DNA of 48,752 nucleotides from Planctomycetota bacterium (lineage in GTDB: Bacteria; Planctomycetota; UBA1135; GCA-002748355): positions 1 to 48,752 of the forward strand of contig JALSSW010000121.1 of the NCBI GenBank assembly GCA_026984035.1, given 5' to 3'. Made by a program: the position numbers and the translations under genes. Positions 44,303 to 48,752 of the stretch are shown here, piece by piece. Every line of letters starts with the position of its first letter. Within the stretch, counting starts at the first letter, position 1. The notes beneath the pieces are model-generated. The model searched no databases. It was not told where the DNA came from and worked only from the letters and a program-made list of their open reading frames with translations.

Positions 44303-46210
44303 GTGTGCGGGATTGCGGGGTTTGTGGCCCTTGGAGGTCAGCCTTTCCCGGAGGGGAAGCTTCGAGAACGGGTGGGAAGAATGACGGCTGCGCTTGTGCA
44401 TAGGGGGCCGGATGGGGATGGGCTCATTGGGGGACCTTTCTTTACTTTTGGGCACCGGAGGCTTTCTATCATCGATGTGGAGGGAGGGGCACAGCCGATG
44501 CAGTCCTGGGATGGACGGCTTGTGGTGACCTTCAATGGGGAGATTTATAATTATCATGCTTTAAGGGTGGAACTGGAGGGGAAAGGTGCGAAGTTTGTGA
44601 CGCGCTGCGATACCGAGGTTCTGCTCGAAGGTTTCCGCCTTTGGGGGGCGGGTCTGGTGGAGCGGCTCCAAGGGATGTTTGCTTTTGCGGTTTGGGACCG
44701 GGAGGAAGGGCGGGGGCTTGTTGCGCGGGATCGCTTGGGGAAGAAACCCTTGTTTCTGCTGCAGCGGGAAGAGGGTTTGTATTTTGCCAGTGAGCCGAGG
44801 AGTTTCTTTGCGGGTGGAGTCCTGGAATCTCGGATAGATGGTCAGGCTCTGCGGGAGTTTTTGGCCTTTCGTTATGTTCCGGGGAGGAGGACTTTGTTTG
44901 CGGGCCTGGAGGAGCTGCCTCCTGGGAACTTGTTGGAGGGGGGGCCTGGAGGGGAATGGAAGGAGCGCTCTTATTGGGAGCCGGCTTTTGGGGAGGAGCA
45001 TTCTGGGCAGGGGGATCTTCCTTCGCTGGATGAAGCGGCTGAGGAGTTGCGAGCTCTGCTGGAGGCGGAAGTAGGGGAACGCTTGGAGTCCGAGGTTCCC
45101 TTGGGAGCGTTTTTATCAGGGGGAGTGGATTCGGCTGCGGTTGTGTATGCGATGCGGGAGGCAATGGGGGAAGAGCCTCTTCAGGCGGTGACCGTAGGGT
45201 TTGAGGATCCGCGCTTTGATGAGCGACCCTTTGCCCGGGCTTTGGCGGAACGGTTGGATTTCCAGTTGTTTGAAGAGTGTCTGCAACCCGATCCGATGGA
45301 AGATCTCCCGCGATTGATCGAGATCATGGACCACCCTCAATTGGACTCTTCGCTTTGGCCCAGCTTCTTGGTCAGCGAAGCGGCACGGAGGCATGTGACG
45401 GTTGCTCTTTCGGGGGATGGCGGGGATGAGTCCTTTGGAGGCTATCGGCGTTATCGCTTTGACAAAGCTGAGCGGAGGCTGCGGCATTTGCTTCCAGCGA
45501 GGATTTGGGCGGGTCTGGGACAGATGTATCCCAAGGGGGATTTCTTTCCCCGGCCGCTTCGGGCGAAAAGGACTTTGCAAAATTTGGGGAAGGATGCGAG
45601 GGAGGCTTACCTGAGGTCGGTTGCGAGTTTGCTGCCGGAGGAAGTGGATGAACTATTGCTGCCTGAGGTGGGGGCGGGCAGTGGGGCCTTTGACACAATG
45701 CGGGAGATTTGGGACGGGTTGAAATCCGGGGATCCCGACCAAAAGCTCCTCGAATTTGACCTCAGGACTTGGTTGCCGGGGGATATTTTGACCAAGGTGG
45801 ATCGGGCGAGTATGGCGGTGTCCCTGGAGCTGCGGTGTCCCCTTTTGGATCATCGGATTGTGGATTTTGCTGCTCGCCTGCCTGCAGCCTACAAGTTTGA
45901 TCGGAAGGAGGGAAAAAAGCTTTTGAAACGGGCTGTTTTGCCTTGGTTGGGAGAGGATTGGTTGGCCCGGAAAAAAAAGGGCTTCTCGATTCCTCTTGGG
46001 GATTGGCTACGCGGACCCCTTTGGGAACTTGTCTTGGAGGCGCAGAAGGGGGCCTTTGCTGCGGAGCATTTTCGAGCGGAAACCTTGGGACGTTATTTGG
46101 AGGAGCATCGAGGGGGGCGTCGGGATCGGAGTGAGGCCCTCTGGGCGCTCCTAGTTCTTCATCTTTGGCAGGAGCGTTGGGGAGGAGCGGGCCGGAAGGG
46201 GGAAGGATGA
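44303..46210 (+). CDS. Asparagine synthase-like amidotransferase, exosortase-associated
   Basis: A 635-residue AsnB-family protein. GTG 44303 gives VCGIAGFVALGG, so after processing the catalytic Cys2 is exposed; GGGGG lies 7 bases upstream. Glutaminase domain: VHRGPDGDG, FNGEIYNYH. Synthetase domain: PLGAFLSGGVDSAAV (PP-loop), SGDGGDESFGGYRRY, and RKKKGFSIPLGDWL. This type is a regular member of exosortase A EPS loci (TIGR03108-like, from memory), where it may amidate a uronic acid in the polymer rather than make free asparagine; a uronate-forming dehydrogenase is nearby. The + strand here is strongly G-rich. The stop overlaps the next glycosyltransferase (ATGA). Confidence 0.9.
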   Translation: MCGIAGFVALGGQPFPEGKLRERVGRMTAALVHRGPDGDGLIGGPFFTFGHRRLSIIDVEGGAQPMQSWDGRLVVTFNGEIYNYHALRVELEGKGAKFVTRCDTEVLLEGFRLWGAGLVERLQGMFAFAVWDREEGRGLVARDRLGKKPLFLLQREEGLYFASEPRSFFAGGVLESRIDGQALREFLAFRYVPGRRTLFAGLEELPPGNLLEGGPGGEWKERSYWEPAFGEEHSGQGDLPSLDEAAEELRALLEAEVGERLESEVPLGAFLSGGVDSAAVVYAMREAMGEEPLQAVTVGFEDPRFDERPFARALAERLDFQLFEECLQPDPMEDLPRLIEIMDHPQLDSSLWPSFLVSEAARRHVTVALSGDGGDESFGGYRRYRFDKAERRLRHLLPARIWAGLGQMYPKGDFFPRPLRAKRTLQNLGKDAREAYLRSVASLLPEEVDELLLPEVGAGSGAFDTMREIWDGLKSGDPDQKLLEFDLRTWLPGDILTKVDRASMAVSLELRCPLLDHRIVDFAARLPAAYKFDRKEGKKLLKRAVLPWLGEDWLARKKKGFSIPLGDWLRGPLWELVLEAQKGAFAAEHFRAETLGRYLEEHRGGRRDRSEALWALLVLHLWQERWGGAGRKGEG

Positions 46211-47367
46211 GACGCTTTTTGTTGTTCAGCAACCTCTTCCCCGGGAGGGGGCTGGAAACCCATGGGAGTTTCATCGCCCAGCGTTCGGAGCAGTTGGCTC
46301 GGCGGCTGGGCTTGGAGTTTTCCGTCCTAAGTCCTGTCCCTGCCTACCCTCCATTTCCCGGTCGCTCGCTCGCGCTGCGTCGGAGCCGTCTCCCTCGCCG
46401 CGAGCAATGGATGGGTGTCCCCGTTTGTCGGCCTCGGTATTTTCACCTTCCCGGGCTGGGCTTGGAGGCACAGGCAAGGCGGATGGCTCGGGGTGCAAGA
46501 AGGGCTTTTGAGAGGATTTTGGGAGAGGAGGATCCTGTTTTTGTGGATGCCCAATACTTGTATCCCGACGCTGTGGCTGCCCTGATGCTTTGCAAAGAGA
46601 AAAGGATTCCCTGCGTGGTGACTGCCCGTGGGAGTGACGTCAACACCCTTGCAAGGATGGATGTGGTGCGAGACCAGCTGCGTCGTTGGCTCCCTCGTGC
46701 CCACAAGGTCCTTGCGGTGAGCCCCGCCCTGGCACATTCCCTCGAAGATCTTGTCCCCGGCCTCCAAGTCCAGGTCGCCCCAAACGGCGTCGACCTCCTC
46801 CGCTTCCCCCTCGTGGAGCAAAAGGGGGACACCCATCTTTTGTCCGTGGGGCGCCTTGTTCCCGGGAAGGGGGCTGCGGTGTTGGTTGAAGCGCTGGCAG
46901 GGGATCCAGGTTTACCGCCTCTTCTGTGGGCGGGGGGGGGACCTCAACGGGCTTCACTCGAGAAGCTTGCGAAGTCCCTGGGCGTGAAAGAGCGGGTGCA
47001 ATTCCTTGGGGATGTTCCCCCTGAAGAGGTTCCCCCCTTTTTGGCGCGAAAGGGCGTTTTCGTTTTCCCGAGCTTTGGGGAGGGATGGCCAAATGCTGTT
47101 CAGGAGGCCTTGGCAGCAGGTTTGCCCGTGGTTTCTCGGGCAGTGGGTGGGATCCCCGACATGGTTGAAGGGTGCTCCGCTGTGCGCTTGGTCCCGGAGG
47201 CTGCGGGTCCGGGAGATTTTGCTGACGCTATTCATCAGGTCCTGGAGGAAGATCCGGCCAAGATGCGGAGGGCATCCCTTGACCGAGCAAAGAGCCTCTC
47301 CTGGGAGATCATGTTGAACCTATGGGCTCCCATCTATGAGGAGTTATGCGGAGGGAGTCATGGCTGA
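46207..47367 (+). CDS. Glycosyltransferase family 4, exosortase-locus type, with two repeat copies
   Basis: A 386-residue GT4 enzyme. ATG 46207 overlaps the asnB stop (ATGA) and gives MRRFLLFSNLFPGRGLETHG. Features: VVTARGSDVNTLAR (about 138-150), LLSVGRLVPGKGAAVLVEAL at about 211, and the EX7E site FGEGWPNAVQEALAAG (E292/E300). Two copies of the 12-mer repeat lie within: 46411-46422 (read MGVPV, direct) and 46825-46836 (read GDTH, inverted), the latter in the linker before the donor domain, which is variable in the family. It probably adds one sugar to the EPS repeat unit. Confidence 0.88.
   Translation: MRRFLLFSNLFPGRGLETHGSFIAQRSEQLARRLGLEFSVLSPVPAYPPFPGRSLALRRSRLPRREQWMGVPVCRPRYFHLPGLGLEAQARRMARGARRAFERILGEEDPVFVDAQYLYPDAVAALMLCKEKRIPCVVTARGSDVNTLARMDVVRDQLRRWLPRAHKVLAVSPALAHSLEDLVPGLQVQVAPNGVDLLRFPLVEQKGDTHLLSVGRLVPGKGAAVLVEALAGDPGLPPLLWAGGGPQRASLEKLAKSLGVKERVQFLGDVPPEEVPPFLARKGVFVFPSFGEGWPNAVQEALAAGLPVVSRAVGGIPDMVEGCSAVRLVPEAAGPGDFADAIHQVLEEDPAKMRRASLDRAKSLSWEIMLNLWAPIYEELCGGSHG
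46411..46422 (+). repeat. Copy 3 of 12-mer repeat ATGGGTGTCCCC
   Basis: An exact copy with flanks CAATGGATGGGTGTCCCCGT. Read as WMGVPVCRP. The + strand is C-rich on its left (46330-46400) and G-rich on its right. Confidence 0.75.
46825..46836 (-). repeat. Copy 4 of 12-mer repeat ATGGGTGTCCCC (inverted)
   Basis: The + strand reads ggggacacccat. In motif orientation the extended match is AAAAGATGGGTGTCCCCCTT. Read as KGDTHLL, a different frame from copy 1. The + strand is C-rich just before it and G-rich just after. Confidence 0.75.
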
Positions 47368-48541
47368 GGGGCCGCGGGTTCTTTACCACCACAGGACCCG
47401 GGCCTTCGATGGCCAGGCGGTCCACATCCGCGAGATGCTTCGTGCTTTCGAGAAGATGGGTGTCCCCTATCGTGAGGTGGCGCTGGTGCGGCAGCGGGAG
47501 GGAATGGAGAGTTTGGCTTTGAATGGGGCTTTGGGTGGAGGGGTGCTTCGCCGGTTAAGCCTTCCCAGGGCTGTCGTGGAGTGTTTGGAGGTCCTCTACT
47601 CTTCCAAGGGAGCCAAGATGCTGTGCCAGGCTGCCCTAGAGTTTTCTCCTGACCTGATTTATGAGCGGCATGCCCTGCACTGCGAGGCCGGACTCAGGGC
47701 GGCCCGAAAAATGGGTGTCCCCCTTTTCCTCGAGGTGAATAGCCCGATGGTGGGGGAGATGGAGAGTTTAGGGCTGCTCAAGTTTCCCAAGCGTGCACGG
47801 CGAAGTGAGCGGAGAGTTTTGGAGGGGGCGGATCGAATTTTTGTTGTGACCCGCGTTTTGGGGGACATTTTAGTAAGAGCGGGAGCGGATCCTTCGAAGA
47901 TCGTTGTGACTCCGAATGGGGCGGATCTCTCGGCTTTCGAGGGGGCTCTGGAAGCCGGCAAAAAATTTCGGCAAAAACAGGGGATTTCCCCAACTGCGTT
48001 TGTGATGGGGTTTGTAGGGTTTCCTCGGGCTTGGCATCGGCTGGACAGGGTTCTGGATGCCTGGAAAAGCTTGGGCACTTTGGCCAAGGACTGTTTTTTG
48101 CTGATTGTTGGGGAAGGGCCGGCGGTTCCCCCGCTTCTGGCCAAGGCTCGCGCGATGGGCTTTGCGCATAAAATCGCTGTGACCGGTCCCCTGCCGCGCT
48201 CGGCTCTCAAGGGGCCGGTGGGAGCTTTTGACCTCGCGATGATCCCTGCCATCAACCCCTATGCGTCTCCATTAAAACTGCTCGATTCCCTCGCTGCAGG
48301 GATTCCGACCCTCGTTCCGGATCAACCCAATCTTCATGAGCATGTCCGCCCTGGAGAGCATGCCCTCTTTTTTGATCCGAACTCTCCAAGTTCTTTTGTG
48401 CAATCCTTGCGGGAGGCCCTTGAGGATGTCGATGCATTAAAGAGCCTTGGGAAACGGGGGAGGCAGCATCTCTTGGACGCTGGAATGACCTGGGAGGCAA
48501 ATGCAAGACGGGTATGCGAAGAATGGAAGAGCTTAGGATGA
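47360..48541 (+). CDS. Glycosyltransferase family 4, second exosortase-locus type
   Basis: A 393-residue GT4-like enzyme. ATG 47360 (GGAGGG 4 bases upstream) gives MAEGPRVLYHHRTRAFDGQAVHI and overlaps the previous gene by 8 bases. Donor domain landmarks: VVTPNGADLSAFEG, FVMGFVGFPRAWHRLDRVLDAW, IVGEGPAVPPLLAKA, and SPLKLLDSLAAGIPTLVPD near the C-terminus, where D replaces the second E of EX7E. Repeat copies at 47456-47467 and 47711-47722, both read as KMGVP. The next gene's ATG overlaps its stop. Donor and acceptor are unknown. Confidence 0.87.
   Translation: MAEGPRVLYHHRTRAFDGQAVHIREMLRAFEKMGVPYREVALVRQREGMESLALNGALGGGVLRRLSLPRAVVECLEVLYSSKGAKMLCQAALEFSPDLIYERHALHCEAGLRAARKMGVPLFLEVNSPMVGEMESLGLLKFPKRARRSERRVLEGADRIFVVTRVLGDILVRAGADPSKIVVTPNGADLSAFEGALEAGKKFRQKQGISPTAFVMGFVGFPRAWHRLDRVLDAWKSLGTLAKDCFLLIVGEGPAVPPLLAKARAMGFAHKIAVTGPLPRSALKGPVGAFDLAMIPAINPYASPLKLLDSLAAGIPTLVPDQPNLHEHVRPGEHALFFDPNSPSSFVQSLREALEDVDALKSLGKRGRQHLLDAGMTWEANARRVCEEWKSLG
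47456..47467 (+). repeat. Copy 5 of 12-mer repeat ATGGGTGTCCCC
   Basis: An exact copy with flanks GAGAAGATGGGTGTCCCCTA. Read as EKMGVPY. The + strand is C-rich to the left and G-rich to the right. Confidence 0.75.
47711..47722 (+). repeat. Copy 6 of 12-mer repeat ATGGGTGTCCCC
   Basis: An exact copy with flanks CGAAAAATGGGTGTCCCCCT, then TTT, the fullest form of the A-rich/T-rich flanked consensus. Read as KMGVPLF. It lies 243 bases after copy 5 in the same gene. Confidence 0.75.
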
Positions 48542-48752
48542 TGGGGATGAAGGACAAACTCAGCGCCTGGCTTTTGCTCCTTGCCGTCTTTTCAGGGACC
48601 CTCCTTTGGTGTGTGCAGGGATGGGTGCATGCGGCCGGTTACTTCCAACACGGGCCCTTGCTCCTTCTTGTAGCAGGTTTTTTTTTCCTGCGTCGTTATA
48701 AGGAGTGGAGAGCAACCCCTTCAAAACCATCGCTTCTCGGCGCGGGTCTCCT
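48538..48752 (+). CDS. Probable exosortase, N-terminal part, cut by window end
   Basis: Only 71 codons are visible. ATG 48538 overlaps the previous stop (ATGA); ATG 48541 and 48547 are in frame and also possible. The fragment has a membrane helix (about 9-25, AWLLLLAVFSGTLLWCV) and then GYFQHGPLLLLVAGFFFLRR, which matches the exosortase N-terminal pattern (Y-x-H-G-x-L-x-P/L-L...L-x-R-R). Exosortases are polytopic cysteine transpeptidases that recognise PEP-CTERM-type tails. The catalytic Cys, Arg and His lie outside the window, so the call rests on this motif and on the neighbouring exosortase-type genes. Confidence 0.65.
   Translation, partial: MMGMKDKLSAWLLLLAVFSGTLLWCVQGWVHAAGYFQHGPLLLLVAGFFFLRRYKEWRATPSKPSLLGAGL

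Noticed and set aside
45834..45847. GGTGTCCCCTTTTG in the AsnB-like gene, a partial match to the 12-mer repeat
   Set aside because: It encodes the conserved LRCPLLDH motif and lacks the AT-G part; likely coincidence.
46932..46940. Runs of eight or nine G in rhomboid, asd, rmlD, the Wzy-like gene and a GT4 gene as phase-variation tracts
   Set aside because: In G-rich coding sequence a few such runs are expected by chance; no clear excess.

Overview
The window is a bacterial chromosome segment with moderately high GC by eye, almost fully coding. All genes lie on the + strand except one S41 protease (21677-24037, minus). The style points to Planctomycetota (inference, not proven): a very large ResB-like cytochrome c maturation protein next to CcsA, secreted proteins of no recognised family, a CtpA-type protease with HEAT-like and EF-hand-like parts, and an exosortase-type exopolysaccharide (EPS) locus. 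Many genes are coupled by 4-8 base stop/start overlaps (TTGA, GTGA, ATGA), and GTG and TTG starts are common. No gap reaches 300 bases. The largest are 8886-9136 and 24038-24282, and neither holds a recognisable gene. I see no tRNA, rRNA, CRISPR array, transposase or integrase.

Layout. (1) 1-3893: end of a glycan-type operon (PIG-L deacetylase fragment, two GT2 and one GT4 glycosyltransferases), then a small lipoprotein. (2) 4796-8885: sucC-sucD, a small membrane protein, tatA and a trans-polyprenyl diphosphate synthase. (3) 9137-16302: ResB-like/CcsA cytochrome c maturation pair, a rhomboid protease and a 734-residue secreted protein of unknown function. (4) 16453-21662: serS-thrS, infC (without its usual rpmI-rplT partners) and an AI-2E-type permease, convergent with the S41 protease. 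(5) 24283-29162: membrane protein, moaC-asd and accB-accC. (6) 29258-31220: a two-gene envelope unit of unknown role. (7) 31230-40290: nucleotide-sugar supply, consisting of UDP-xylose synthase, glmS, a UDP-HexNAc-type dehydrogenase, two 4-epimerases, rmlA, rmlD and rmlB. No rmlC is present. (8) 40336 to the end: EPS export and assembly, consisting of a Wza-like lipoprotein, a Wzz-like chain-length protein, a Wzy/ligase of the exosortase-associated type, an AsnB-like amidotransferase, two GT4 enzymes and the first 71 codons of a probable exosortase that runs off the window.

Together regions 7 and 8 look like one locus that makes activated sugars (xylose, HexNAc uronate, galacto-epimers, 6-deoxy sugar), assembles them, and exports or ligates a polymer in the exosortase/PEP-CTERM style. 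No PEP-CTERM substrate lies in the window.

The most unusual signal is a repeated 12-mer, ATGGGTGTCCCC. It occurs six times exactly, in both orientations and several reading frames, and every copy is inside a GT4 glycosyltransferase gene: two in the gene at 2520-3893 and four in the two genes at 46207-48541. I found none elsewhere. Most copies sit where the + strand changes from C-rich to G-rich. Other points of interest are an EF-hand-like insert in the S41 protease, a C9-A10 homopolymer tract near the end of a membrane protein gene, a hairpin directly before infC, and an 18-base palindrome before sucC.
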